The notes: a model not told the origin generated them from the letters alone. 64,000 bases of DNA from Rhodamnia argentea (GCF_020921035.1 NC_063152.1:2362001-2426000), one strand, 5' to 3'; numbered from the stretch's first letter, positions 1 through 11,933 are shown. Numbers and translations are program-made.

Positions 1-193
1 TACACATAATAAATATGTTTTTCATTGATTTGGCATTTAAGTGATTGCTTGAAAAACTAATATATGTGTGAAAATGGCGAATGCTGTTTTGAGTGATTGT
101 CGATGATGTTAAAGTGTATGGGATGGATGTCGGTGGCTTAATGCAAATGCATGATAGAATAGGATTAGAACAAAGGCATACATGATGCACTAC
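1..193 (-). mobile_element. Copia-like LTR fragment, left-truncated by window
   Basis: Positions about 60-190 match, with scattered substitutions, the LTR-like segments at about 8480-8610 and 9105-9240. All three share a run that reads roughly gtgattgtcgatgatgt followed by ggatggatgt. The match stops near 190, where sequence resembling the start of the solo LTR at 4661 begins, so one element seems to have landed in the other. The minus orientation is inferred from primer-binding-site-like motifs beside the other two copies. No coding capacity is visible. Confidence 0.5.
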
Positions 194-1020
194 TTTTGAC
201 GCCTAATTTTTAGAAAATAATTAAAAATAAAAAAATCATAAAATTCAAAAATTAAATTTGGTACCCTTGGCCAAGGAAAAAAAATCAATTTGAATAAAAA
301 ATATTTTTTGGAGTTTTTCGGAATTTTTGGAATTTCTTTTCATTTAAAAATAGCCAAAAATTAGAAAAAAAAAAAACGAAATGTGGTTGGAAAAATATGA
401 AAAAATAGTCAATAATTTTATTTTAATTCCAGTTTCATTTTGGTAGCCTTAAATCCAGTAAATTGGATTCGGGTCCTTGAGTTTCAAAATTCTTGCATTT
501 AGGTCCATAATCGAACCAAAATCCCAAATTGGGGTCTTTTCAGTCATTTTCCTTCTTTGAGTCAGCTATTCCATTTGATTTAGATACCTTTAATTACCTT
601 CCAGGAGAACCAACTTCTTGAATTGAGCATATTGGAAAATTGGACTTACTTGAAATTTCAGTTTAGTCTATCATTTTGAACTTGTATTTAATTGGCCGTT
701 ATCATTTGAAATGGGACCACTAGCCAAGCATATTTGACCATGGGTAACTTGTAAGTGAGGTTGGATTTGTAAAATTTTTCCATTAAGGGTCTCAATAAGC
801 CAAGTTGCACTCAAAGTGGTACCAAAATGTGAGGTTTCTTGCAAAATTCAAGGCCGATATGGCGAGGTCATGCCACGATAGAGTTCTAAACGCACCTTGG
901 ATCGAAACTGTACATTCATCTCGATAGAAATCGGCCAAAATCAGACCGAACCGGTCTAATTTGAGAAAATGAAGGCACTTCAGGTCCTTATTTGAAATTT
1001 TGTCTTTCATTTATTAACTT
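194..1020 (+). mobile_element. Truncated, diverged copy of the 4661-8235 LTR
   Basis: It begins ttgacgcctaattttta and then follows the first 800 bases or so of the solo LTR at 4661 in order: a cttggccaag block, an A/T-rich block with many aaaaat runs, a block reading like ttattttaa followed by cattttgg, then gggtc and cattttg phrases, and a final section rich in aattgg. Similarity ends near 1010-1020. The GC-rich second half of the intact copy is missing. The element is therefore a 5' fragment. Homology was judged by eye and a pairwise alignment would set the limits. Confidence 0.55.
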
Positions 1021-1043
1021 AAATTTCCTTTTTGTGTGAATCA

Positions 1044-1260
1044 CAGAAGGTGGTGGCCTAATGGCATGGGTTCATTTTCCACAAACGAGATTACCGTTTC
1101 GAACACGACCGGCGTAATAGTGTGTTTCCTTCTAAGGTTGGCAATTCCTATTTTGTCGGGTTAGTCGTGTCTATATGGGTTAAACATATAAATCGTACAA
1201 GGTTTTTGTCATGTAGGATGAAACCCGACCTATTTAATTACAAATGTCCTATAGATAATT
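1044..1260 (+). mobile_element. Possible tRNA-derived SINE remnant
   Basis: TGGCCTAATGG at 1054-1064 fits the pol III A-box consensus (TRGCNNARYNGG) well. GTTTCGAACAC at 1096-1106 resembles a B box with one extra T. The spacing of about 30-40 bases is what tRNA-derived SINEs show. No tRNA cloverleaf can be drawn, so this is not a tRNA gene. The 3' end is not defined. Confidence 0.35.
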
Positions 1261-1434
1261 GCATACCCTATTTCTTGTATTGGTAAATGGTAGATCTCTA
1301 ATGCCTCATGAATTCCAGTGCTGAAAATATATAGCATAGAGTAACAATGACCCCTTCGTGAAGAAGAGAATGGTTCTTTTTTCTTTGAAGGGTAAATCAG
1401 ACAGATGCTACTCTAACGGAGAGAGGGAGAGGAA

Positions 1435-1436
<2 letters not shown>

Positions 1437-1494
<58 letters not shown>
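1437..1494. repeat. (AG)n microsatellite
   Basis: An almost perfect AG dinucleotide run of about 28 units, followed by a G-rich stretch. It lies in repeat-rich intergenic DNA. Confidence 0.95.
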
Positions 1495-1497
<3 letters not shown>

Positions 1498-3544
1498 GAC
1501 ACGAGAAAAGGAGGAAGAGGGAAGATGTGACATCCTAGATTTTCCCTACGTTAAAAATAATTAGAAAATAAAATAAATTCTCTTGACTTGTTCCTCAAGA
1601 AATTTCTAGAGGAGGTTATTTCGTAACTTCTTGAGAAAGCCATCTAATAACTTCTCGAGGTAGTCATTCCGAAATTTCTCAAGAAAGTTATTACTTGACT
1701 TATTTAGGATGTTTTTCTAAAAAATTTGTATTAGAAAATATAATACAAAGAAATAATAGTTCTTGAATCGATATATAAATCAAATAAAAAAAAGGAAGTC
1801 AATGCTAAGCCAACGACAAGTCAATTTTCCAAAGGATAAGAATAATGTCATTTTCAAACATTAAATGATAGGATAAGAATGATGTCGTTTTCAAAAATGA
1901 TAGGATAATAAGAATATCACTTTCAAGCATTAAAAGATAAGATAATATCAATGTAACTTTCATTAGTAAAGTCAAAGAAAATATAAATGGAATCACATTA
2001 ATTATAAATGAATTCACACTAGTAAAACTAGTAAAGTCAAAGAAAACTATAAATGAATTCACATCGGCCATAAATAAATTCTCATTTGTAAGATTGATAA
2101 AGTCAAAATATTATTAAATGCATTCATATTTGTAAGAAAATTTAACAAGATAAGATATTGTTAATAATTCGACTTAGGATATTGTAAAATGGAACGCGGA
2201 AAACAAGAAATACAAAATAAGCAAAATTATACAACGAAGGATAAATAAAAGCAATGGGCCAAGGGCAGAGGATGCCTAGCCAGCGACAAGATGACGATGC
2301 CCAACTAACTCACACCTGGTCGGCGTAAGGTCGGATCATGGCTTGTCGGCTGCTCCTCCAGCGTGAGGTAAACCGCCGGCCTACGCCACCGTGAGGACGG
2401 CACGAGCTAGACCGCACCCACCATGGTGGGGCTGTTGGCCATGGCCCCTCACCGGAGAACGGTCAATCCCAACTTTGTCGTTCACCTTTAATTAATTTTC
2501 GAATTTCAAAGATTAAGATTAGTTTAGAAATAATTAACGTAATTAGCTAGTAAATATTGTAATTAAGTTGATTTAACTATTCTCAATACTTGGACCAATG
2601 TGAACATTGATAACTCAAGAAATTGACAACATAACGTGAATAACTCAATTAATCAATAACATGATTATTAACAACTCAAATAATCGAAAATAGTTAGCAA
2701 ACAAATGGGTCATCTAGTCAAGTTACGAAAATATCACTTTATCATTTATCTCACAATTTTCACTTTTTACACATCCAATTCCCATAGGAGTTAATTAATC
2801 CTAACGTCCACATATAGAAACTCATCGATTCATATCACACAAGCAAAACCGTTCATCACGCAATCACTATAACTTTCTTACACCGAAAGTCAAAGTTTAA
2901 CTAAAATTAACAATCATCAAACAACTAAATCAAGAGTACTAAGTAGATCAATCTAACTTAACTCCTAGAGTTTCACTTACCATCACATTCAAACTAAATT
3001 AATAAACATCATTCAACCAAGTCAGTAGTATTAAGTAGATCCATATAACTTAGTGCTTAGAGTTTTCACTTATCTTGAACAAAAACTTCACAACTCAAAC
3101 CTTCTAACAATTAAAAGATTTAAGATAGAAACGTAATAACACAAGTGTAATACCTTTGCTTTTACTTGTAGGATTTGAAAATGAAAGTCGAAAAAGAAAG
3201 TTAAAGAATGAAGTTGGTAGTTGGGAGTTAATGAAGTGGAGACTCCTGCCTTAAAGTTTGAAGACCTCGAAAGAACCATTTATATAGCCAAGAGCTAATT
3301 GGATCAAGCAATGAAGGTTGAAGTAATAAATGATCTTGGGTCAAAATGCTAGGTATAAAAGTTAGAATAATAAGTGTTCTAATAGAAATGCTTCATGTAG
3401 CCCTAAGTGACTAGCTAGGGTGCACAAATGGCTTACTAAGAGTAGCTAAGACGAGAAATTTTGGTTTAAATGAAAGATGGCTCCTTTTTGGCCAAGTAAA
3501 ATGCATGAATGAGGAAGCATTATTAAGTTATAATAATTTCAAAG
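1495..3544. other. Gene-free A/T-rich intergenic DNA
   Basis: No ORF here resembles a protein family. Positions 1560-1700 hold several imperfect small palindromes around cttctcgag-like cores. Positions 1840-2130 hold short imperfect repeats with gataag and attttcaaa phrases. Positions 2265-2460 form a GC-rich island resembling, in composition only, the cores of the TIR elements near 12.2 and 57.2 kb. The rest is A/T-rich with no recognisable feature. Confidence 0.6.
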
Positions 3545-4039
3545 AGGGATAATATCACGAAAAATTTCAAATTGGTACACTTGTGATAAATTTATCCCAA
3601 ACTATTTTTTTTACCACAAAAACTCTCAAACTAGTACACCCGTGATAAATTTATCCCAAATTATTTTTTTTACTACTAAAACCTCAAATCGGTATACCTG
3701 CGATAAATTTATCTCAAATTGGTACACTTGTGACGAATTTATCTTATGTTCGTCAAATTGGGTTAACACCACAAAAAATAAAAAATTGATACACATGTGA
3801 TAATAAGACGATGAAAACCCTAAACCGGTACATCCGTAAATTGTCACGTGTAATCCAACTCAAGAATTTGACAAGAAAATTTAACGAAAACTAACGAAGG
3901 GTAAATTTATCGTAGGTGTACCAATTTTGGATAAATTTGTCACAGGTGTATCAATTTAGAGTTTTTGGTAGTCAAAACATAGTTTGGAGGTAAATTTGTC
4001 ATTTTGGACCAATTTAGGATTTTTCGTGGTATTAACCCT
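3545..4039. mobile_element. Foldback element, tandem-repeat arms (copy 1)
   Basis: The ends are inverted: the left begins AGGGATAATATCACGAAAAA and the reverse complement of the right begins AGGGTTAATACCACGAAAAA. Each arm is built of imperfect units of about 60 bases, each with a phrase like gtacac-tgtgataaatttat and a poly-T run. Right-arm units are the reverse complement of left-arm units. An asymmetric core at about 3815-3900 separates the arms. A second copy with the same core lies at 57340-58177. There is no coding capacity, and no clear target duplication could be picked out. Confidence 0.75.
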
Positions 4040-4655
4040 TTTAAGAATTAATGAGAGAGATAGAGAAGACCTTGACTTAGGTTTCTCATGAATTGAAAAC
4101 AATAGATAGTAGTTAACTAAGGTTAAAAACTATGATGACATTGGGGTTAAAAACACTTGGTGGAGGATAAGAGAGATGTGTACAAAATTAAAATATTATA
4201 AGTGGCATAATTTAAGTAGCTAAATGAAGAAAATGATTGGAGAGGCATAAAATCACCCAAGTAGATGCATGAATTAGAACCATTATTTGATTTGTAATTA
4301 TTGAATTAAAATGGTGAGGTGATGCATGATGTAATTCTATATGTGAAATTTATGATTGAAAATGAGAGGGATGTGGCACAATGAACGAGGACTCTTACCT
4401 TGCAAGCTTAAAGAGCATTAAAGGCTAAATTAAAAAAAGTGATGTAAGGAAGGATGCAATTTACAAGTAAGAAACTAGGTGATAAACTAATGAATGAAGC
4501 AACCAAATAGTGGCAAGTGGCTAATGAATTGTGGTTATTAGAGACGACAAGAATCATGTTAAATATTAAAATTTTATTTATATATATACCACAATTTACA
4601 CAATAAATAAAATGAAAAATTAGAATGTCACAACAAGCTTGTAAATCGACATCTA
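4040..4655. other. A/T-rich intergenic DNA before the solo LTR
   Basis: No gene or repeat recognised apart from the last 20 bases, which match the sequence before 9743 and are the left half of the insertion target of the solo LTR. Confidence 0.5.
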
Positions 4656-7600
4656 GGTAGTGTTGACACCCGATTTTTAACTGCTTTTTCTTTAGAAAAA
4701 TTTTCAAAAATCCATAAAAATTCATAAAATTGAAAAATCAATATGGAAGCCTTGGCCAAGCTTAAGGATCCATTTTTGAACACAAAAATATTTTTCTATA
4801 TTTTTCACAATTTTTGATATTTTTGGTATATTAGAAAAATACCCAAAAATTACAAAAAATAGCATTTTTGGCCTAAAAAATACTGGAAAATATCCAATAT
4901 TTTTATTTTAACTCCCTCTTCATTTTGGCCATTGAAAAATTGGAAAATTCAACTTGGGACCACATGAGTCTTTGCAAATGTGGACCTAAATTGAGCCAAA
5001 AAAATCATTTGAGGTCTTTCTATTGTTTTTATTACTTTGAATCAGTTATGACATTTGATTCCTACACTTTTAATTGCATTTTAGTCCAATAAATTTCAAC
5101 TTTTGAGCAGATTGTAAATTGTGCTTCTTTGCATTTCCAATTTAATCCCCGATTTTCAATTAGTGTCAAATTGGTAATTTTAAAAGTGAACCCATGCACA
5201 TGTGAACCTTGACCCATAAGTTTTTCAGCATTCTAAACACATTGGTGAGGTTAGATTGACAAAAACCGATCAATTAAGGCCCTAATTGAGCAGATTTTAT
5301 GTTCGGGTCGAATTTGAAATTTGGGGCTTTTGCATGAAATTGTACCAATTTGTTTCGAAATTGACATTCATAAATGATATCCATGTTGTGAGGTTCAATT
5401 TTGACATTAATTTCATGCGAATTGGTCAAATGGACAGTTAATTAGACCAAAAATTTGAAATTGGGTCGGTTGACCAACCTGGTCAACCCGTTGACTTCGT
5501 TGACCAAGCTAACCCAAAGAAGTGCCATTATGGCGTTTCTGCAGATTGGTCTTCGGGTGGAAATTATAGAACAAGAAAGGACTCCAGCAACCGGGGCTCC
5601 AGAACAGATGGGGAAAAAGAACAAAAAAGAAGGGAGGCTCTAATTCGGTTCAGGAGCATAACAGAACAAAAAGGAGGAGATCGGAAGGGGAAGGGGGAGA
5701 GAGAGCAGAGAGTGAACGAGGGAGGAGAGAGAGGGGCTCGCAAAAGGGAGAGAGCAGAAAAGAAGAAAGACGAAGAGGACAAAAGAGGGAGTGCTCGCAC
5801 AGGGGGATGGAGTTAAAAAGAAGAGAATAACAGAACAAAAGGGATTGAGAGAAGAGGAGGAAGTCGGCCATTGAAGCTGGGTTTGGACCGATCCTGTCAA
5901 GCGTTCGCCAAAGGATTGCCGGCGAAACCAAGATCGGCGGGCATCATTCTCGACTTTCCTGAGCTTCAGAGAAGCTTTCGAGTTCTTCCGTTCGGCCATT
6001 CACCTAAAAAACGGTGAGTCACGCTTCTGAGCTATACCTCGGCCTTTAATGGCATCTTGAGCTCCGCTGGTTCATTTTAAGAGCTATCGATCTAGAATCA
6101 CTCCCCGTGCATCACTGACCATTTCTGCATTTGTTTGGTGCGTTTTCATTGTCTGAACCGCCGAGTCGACCCCCAACCTCCTCCGACCGATCTTGAACTC
6201 GCGAGCTCGGTTTAGACCGAACCGAGCCATCGCAGGCATCAGGTAAGTTTTCTCCAACTCTGCAGATGCATTTTGATAGCTTAAGATGTTTGTGCGACGT
6301 TAGAAAAGGCTAGGGCGGGTAGTCGTCGGAGCTCGGTTTCTACGGAAGTTGTAGATTTAGGAAATGTCGTTCTGCTGTGTAGAGGTTAGGATATGTTGTA
6401 GAGGAGGCCAAACGGAGTCTTTTGGAGTTGGTTTCATGTGATTTGAACATCGGACGACCAAGATAAGACCATCCGACGAGGCGCCGGCGAGGGACCGCCG
6501 GCGCCAATCATCTTCTCAGGTCGGGCTCTAACTGGTCAACGAAAGTTGACCCGGTCAACGAAGACGTGGCGCTGACGTGGCGGCCACATGGTAGCCACAT
6601 CAGCCGACGGTTATAACAGAAAAACAAAAAAACAACCTTGATCCGACGGTCCAAAATAGGCCACGTGTCGAGATCACGGATTTTCCGAAAATAAAAATCA
6701 TTTTTTCAAAAATATTCCATTTTTGAAAAATAAAAAAATGTTTTGTGATCGGGTGGCTCGGGTTTGGCCACGTGTCACGTTTCGGATCGTAGGATAAAAA
6801 ATTCTCTTTTTAAAAAAAAATCAATAAATAGAAAATTGATTTTCGGAATTTATATTAATCAGTTTAATCGGACGGCCGTGGATTAGCCCCGTCGTCCGAT
6901 CTTGACCGTAGATCTGATTGCCGGATCAGAGGGCCGTGAGATACCCACGTGGCCCATTGCTGACCTTAGATTCTCCCTCTGATCAGAGCATCGAAATTTC
7001 GCTACGTGGCGCGTCCTGATCCATATATCTTAATTTCTGATTGGAGCGTCCAAAGAGAGCCACGTGGCACAATCTGGGACGCACATTTCATTTGGGCGGG
7101 AATATTAAAAATAGAATTAAAAAATCTGAAATTTTCGAAAATTCGAACGAAATTCCAAAAGCGGCGTCGTTTTGGCCGAGACCGATCCGGATCCACGTGG
7201 ACCGGGCCGGCCGCTCGTGAGTCATGGGCCGGGTCGACCCGACCCGGATAATTTTCTCAATAAAAAATTCGAAAAATGATTTTTAAAACAAAAAAAATTG
7301 GAAAAATCATAGAAAATCCAAAAAATTAGGAAAAATTGTAGAAAATTCCTAAAAAATTCTAGAAATTCTCAAAAATTGAGGAATGGCCACAATCAACTGG
7401 CCAATCCTATTTTTGAGATTTCTTTTCCCGATTTTTCCAAAATGACATTTCTACCCTTTAGGAGTAATTTGTCTTCAAAAAATTTCAGAAAATTCTTGAA
7501 AATATTGAAAATTAGGAAATTGGTTAGTTTAGGTGGCCAATCCTATTTTCAACATTTCTCACTCCAGATCTCTTCCGAAATGACGGTTTTGCCCTTTTTG

Positions 7601-8240
7601 GCAAATCATCCCCGCATTTTCTCAAAATTACGATTTTGCCTCTCATGGGCGAATCACTTCCAAATCACTCATGATCTCTTTTTATGCTTTGAATGTCCCT
7701 TCCCTAAGCTAATAAAGCTATACTAGGAATGCCATGCCGATTTAATGCGATTTATTCACATGTTATGGATTTCTTAATTTGTGCATTTACTTTGATTGAT
7801 TGTGATTGCTAGAATAGTCACTCACATCCGCATGAACTCCTAGATTTAGGATTCGTACTCTACTCATCCGCATGAAATCCCGAGGTTAGAAAATTCGGTT
7901 AACTTAGGTACCGAAAGGGCGTCAACTCTGATAGTTGGCGTAACAAAGTCTCCAATCTCATTTACGTGGTTCTCGCAGAATCGAGTAAAAGCCCCCGACT
8001 ATTCGATAGGGTTTCCAATCGTACCTTGTATGAAACGATTGGTGGTGACTTCGAGGCATGCACACGTAGCACATGCCACTAAACCGCACCGAAAGATCGA
8101 TCCGATTTTACCCTCCGTTGCGATTTGGGTAATGGGCCTTGGGAGAGGCCCACGTCCGAAAGTCCACATGCAACTGGGCCGGAAGGGCGACCCATGAGCC
8201 CTCTTCCTCTCGATCATCCGAGGAGGGTCGCGACAGGTAG
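4656..8240 (+). mobile_element. Solo LTR (4661-8235) with GGTAG target duplication
   Basis: The element runs from TGTTGACACCC (4661) to GGGTCGCGACA (8235), i.e. TG...CA ends with short inverted termini. It is flanked by a perfect 5-bp direct repeat GGTAG at 4656-4660 and 8236-8240. The unoccupied target survives as a related copy at about 9733-9835, where the left flank runs straight into the right flank. No gag-pol coding, second LTR, primer site or polypurine tract lies inside, so at 3,575 bp this is best read as a solo LTR left by unequal recombination. The unusual length, the TGTTGACACC start and the ttggtggtgact phrase near the 3' end suggest a Ty3/gypsy Tat/Ogre-type family, from general knowledge and not tested. 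Short ORFs at 5440-6000 lie in GA-rich LTR sequence and are not genes. Confidence 0.75.
6640..7199 (+). promoter_or_regulatory. Phased G-box (CACGTG) module array in the solo LTR
   Basis: CACGTG occurs at 6662, 6769, 6946, 7061 and 7194, with the near match TACGTG at 7003. In five modules a GATC or GATT lies exactly 22 bases upstream of the hexamer (6640, 6747, 6924, 6981, 7039). A decayed sixth starts near 6866 (aatc, with cccgtc in place of the hexamer). Starts at 6866, 6924, 6981 and 7039 are 57-58 bases apart, so the core is a short tandem repeat. CACGTG is the G-box/ABRE core bound by plant bZIP and bHLH factors. A promoter or enhancer role is inference. Confidence 0.5.
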
Positions 8241-9070
8241 TCAATCGACAACCATGAAATTGATGACCTATCCACTAAATCGATAACTCTCTTGCACAAT
8301 CGACAGCTTTAACTTGAACCGATGGAAAATGCATGAGGCCATCGCATCAATCGCCCCGATTTGTTGAAGATTTATCCCCAAATCTTGTCATGGCTTCATC
8401 TCCAAGATTGAAAGTAGATCTTGCCATGGGAACAAAAGGAATCACTCAAAATGAGTTCAACCAGGAGCTTTGATATCAAATAGATGTGTATTCGGGAAGG
8501 GCAAATGTTGCTTTCGGAGATTATCAATGATGTTACTTTGTATGAGATGGATGTCGATCGGTAAATACGAATGTAGGATGGAATACGATCAAAATCAAGG
8601 CATACATTACACACAACCAGCTTAGGATCACAATTGGGATTGACAAAGTTCACCACCAAAGCCTATAGAATATCACCGATCAAGGATACAAGAATTTTTT
8701 GCTCACCACCAAGAAAGAATCCAACTTCCAAGGATACAGATCTTGGTAATAGATATTTGCTCACGTAGAGACAAATATCATATATTGTCAATGTTCTTTT
8801 TATAAAGAGACTATTAAATTGGAAATAGATAAATATTAAATACAAAAAAAGGAACTATAAAACATAATAAAGACCTAGGAGAGTGAGGTCTCTCTCCATT
8901 TGTCGAAGTTCGAAGTGTAATAAATGCTCCCGCAATTACCGCACTTATCTCCTTAAATTTTTTACCTCCATGTCTTGTAGTATCTTTCTCGAGTGGTAGA
9001 AGACTCAATGTTAGGTCTATGTCAACGATGATCCACCATTTTTTTTTTAATGGAACTATCGGATGGAATA
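8236..9070 (-). mobile_element. Copia-like LTR remnants, antisense (copy A)
   Basis: Positions 8236-8330 are the right half of the repeat split by the solo LTR. Positions 8465-8478 (GAGCTTTGATATCA) resemble the reverse complement of the tRNA-Met primer-binding site of plant LTR retrotransposons (10 of 12 positions). LTR-like sequence follows to the right and is shared with copy B. It includes a block at 8740-8880 with tagatatttgctcac and tttataaagag. Small ORFs here are not coding. Confidence 0.5.
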
Positions 9071-9860
9071 ACTCAAAATGAGTTCAACCACGAGCTCTTA
9101 TATCAAATTGATGCGTGTGCGGAAAGGGCTAATGATGTTTTGAGTGATTATCGATGATGTCACATTGTATTGGATGGATGTTAATGGGTAAATATTAATG
9201 TGTGATAGAATACGACCAAAACCAAAACATATGATGCACCACTAACTGAGGATCGCGATTGGGATTGACGAAGTTCATGTCAAGGCCTACATAATATCAC
9301 CAACCGAGGATACGGTACTTCTTGGCCCACCACCAAGGAAGGATTCAACTTCAAGAATATAGATGTTGGGAATAGATATTTGCTCACATAGAAACAAATC
9401 TCATATACTCTTAGTGTTTAAGTCATTCTCCCTTGCATTTGAGATTTCGCATCTTTTTATAGAGGGACTATTACATCGAAAATAGACAAATATTAAAGAC
9501 ACAAGAAGGAACTATAAACATCATAAAGACTTAGGAACTAAAAAATGCATTAAAAAAACCTAGAGAATTTAATTTTGACTCTTGAAATCTACAATACACT
9601 TAAGACTCAAAAAATTTGGACTCAAATTTGTTCACCATTTTGGGTAGCCCAATTTACATCTTGTAACATTATGAGTAGCAAAGAAATCATCCGTAACAAC
9701 TTCTGATCACTAGGTAGTCGATTAATAATCTCGTAATCGACATCTAGGTAGTCAATCAACAACCATGAAATCAACAACTTGCTTACTGAATCGATCACTC
9801 TTGCACAATCATACAACTTCAACTTAAATCGACAGACAAAGCCCAAGCTTTGACATCAAA
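9071..9860 (-). mobile_element. Copia-like LTR remnants, antisense (copy B)
   Basis: This is a second copy of the repeat, offset about 628 bases from copy A at the shared actcaaaatgagttcaa motif. GAGCTCTTATATCA at 9092-9105 is the primer-site-like motif. A third such phrase (gctttgacatca) is near 9850. The segment at 9733-9835 is the uninterrupted form of the sequence that flanks the solo LTR. Stops in all frames argue against coding. Confidence 0.5.
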
Positions 9861-11933
9861 AGCTTTTGAAACTAAAGTGAGCTTCATGCGAAAGTCATGA
9901 CATTTCTATATCCATTTTCCAGCGTAACTTTGGCGACCGAGCAATCAAGCTATTATTAGTCGAATGCACATCATGTGGCGAAACCGTGCTCCGTGTCATG
10001 TCACTTGGTAATCACAAGGGCAAAATGAATTGCTACGCCGTAAGCATTGGCGTGAACATTTCCCAAAATTTGGACTTCAGATAATATCCAGCGCAATCGA
10101 ATTCCGATATCCTAAGGTAATAACGAGTGGCATAATTAAAATGAGAAAACCAATGTGCGGTCAGTAAAGTTTGGAGAGCAATATATCGGCTGAGTTATGT
10201 GGTGAATTGATCCACAACTATAACTCCTTTACTCTAATTAAATTAGTAAAAAGTGTACCTACTTGTTTTTTTTTACCCCAATTTCTCCTTTTTCCACAAG
10301 TGCAATTATCTCCGTGGCAAAAAGTCTTGATCCTCAACCCCACCTATATTTTAAAGGAAGAGGTGAAACACCAACCACATTCTATCTCTACCTCTTTTTT
10401 ATGTCATGTCTCTACCTCCCAACAAGCTGTTGGAAACAGATAATAATTAAAGAGCTAGTTAAATGTCATCGTTTTTGCTTTCGTTTTTGTTTTTCTTTTC
10501 TTTTCTTTTGAGGAAGAAAACCATCGATGGCGAGTCTATCACTTGCCTTTCGCCTTCTTTATCAGTCTATACTCGAAGAAGAGAGCTACAATATGCCCCG
10601 CTCGTCCTTCCCTCTAGGCATCCCGTCCCTATCAACAGTCATCCATCCGAACGCTCGCGAACCAAATGCCCGTATCCATGTAATCAATCAGTACTTTCGG
10701 GAGCGAGTCAACCAAAAAAAAAAACACAAAACAAACATGTGGGTTGAATGCTCGATTGTTGCCGAAGACTCCGTTTGTTGTCGTAAAAAATAATCGCTCA
10801 CATCGTTTGAAATAATTAGTTAACTAAAGATGTTTTCATTATCGACAACATCTCATATCTACAAACAAGACAGGAGATCATTCTTAGGAAAAGGTATCCC
10901 AAATTTTTTATTTTTCGCGAAACAAATGGTGCCCGAATGTCTCGGGCAATCGAATGATTATGCTCCTCGAGATGCCTAAAAGATTTAACTTTGATGATTA
11001 ATTAAATGGCCTATCCACTTGCAAAAATATTGCACGTGAAAAAAACACATAAAATTGAACAAAACAACAAAATAAAAAAAAAATATATGGGGGGAAAAGA
11101 CGTTGCCCGCGCGAGCACGTCAAACGAGCCGAGCTCTCTTGGTAACGACGCCCGTCACGCGTGGGCCCCACGCAATGAATGGGCCTTAACAACCCGAGGA
11201 TCGATCCGGCTTGTAATTTCGGCGGCTGGGCAGGGGTGTAGTTGTCTTTTGACCGCCGATGTCATGTGAGGGGGGGCCCTTAAGAGTATCATGCATGTGG
11301 AATCTCCTTTGATTTGTGTCTCAATTTAAATTCTTCTAATTTGTTTTATCTTATAAGATTCGACCGGAAATAAAAATAAAAATAAAGGAAGCACCTTTTT
11401 TCTTTAACCTCATTTTATATCAAAACCGGATTTATGCGTTCCAATTGATAAATCTGAAATAAAAGAAGATACTCTTGTTATCCAGATCCGTAAAGATGTA
11501 TATTCATCGACTTCTTTGTTTCTGGGGCTGGTACCGCTTTAAAATTTCTTATTGATGCGCCCCGCGCCACGTTTATCCTGAATTAGTTTTGGCACAAAAT
11601 ATCTCTAATCGATGAATCCGGGACAAGTCTACCTCCGTGAGCTCCTGTTGTTTTGTGTTAAAATGCTAGCGCGGGGAAACACACGGGCAAACAACTTGAA
11701 TGATCGGTGTGTGATGTGGATTCACTGTGGAAAATTTGCCATGAATAGATCTCCTAAATGACATCGTCTCGAGAAGCCGGATTTGAAGAAAATGAACTGA
11801 GCCACTCAAGCCGGCATTCTTGCCTCCACTTCGTCCACTCCCGATATCGCGAGTGCTTCCCTCTTCTACCGATGTATTTTTACATCATACGCCTTAAGAA
11901 AATGAGCCGAGATTAAGGTTTCGTTCCTTTTGC
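9861..11933. other. Gene-free intergenic DNA
   Basis: No ORF shows protein-family character. A/T-rich and pyrimidine-rich tracts dominate to 11.0 kb. A short GC-rich patch at 11100-11280 has no clear function. I see no tRNA, terminator or complete repeat. Confidence 0.5.

Noticed and set aside
1054-1106. tRNA gene suggested by A and B boxes
   Set aside because: No cloverleaf; the B box has an insertion and there is no acceptor-stem complementarity.
3545-4039. Regular repeats that could suggest a CRISPR array or satellite
   Set aside because: Units are imperfect, lack uniform unique spacers, and reverse orientation halfway, which is foldback structure in a plant nuclear genome.
5440-6000. 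Overlapping ORFs up to 119 codons on both strands
   Set aside because: They lie in GA/CT-rich sequence within the solo LTR, have low-complexity Ser/Leu/Phe or Arg/Lys composition and no family character.
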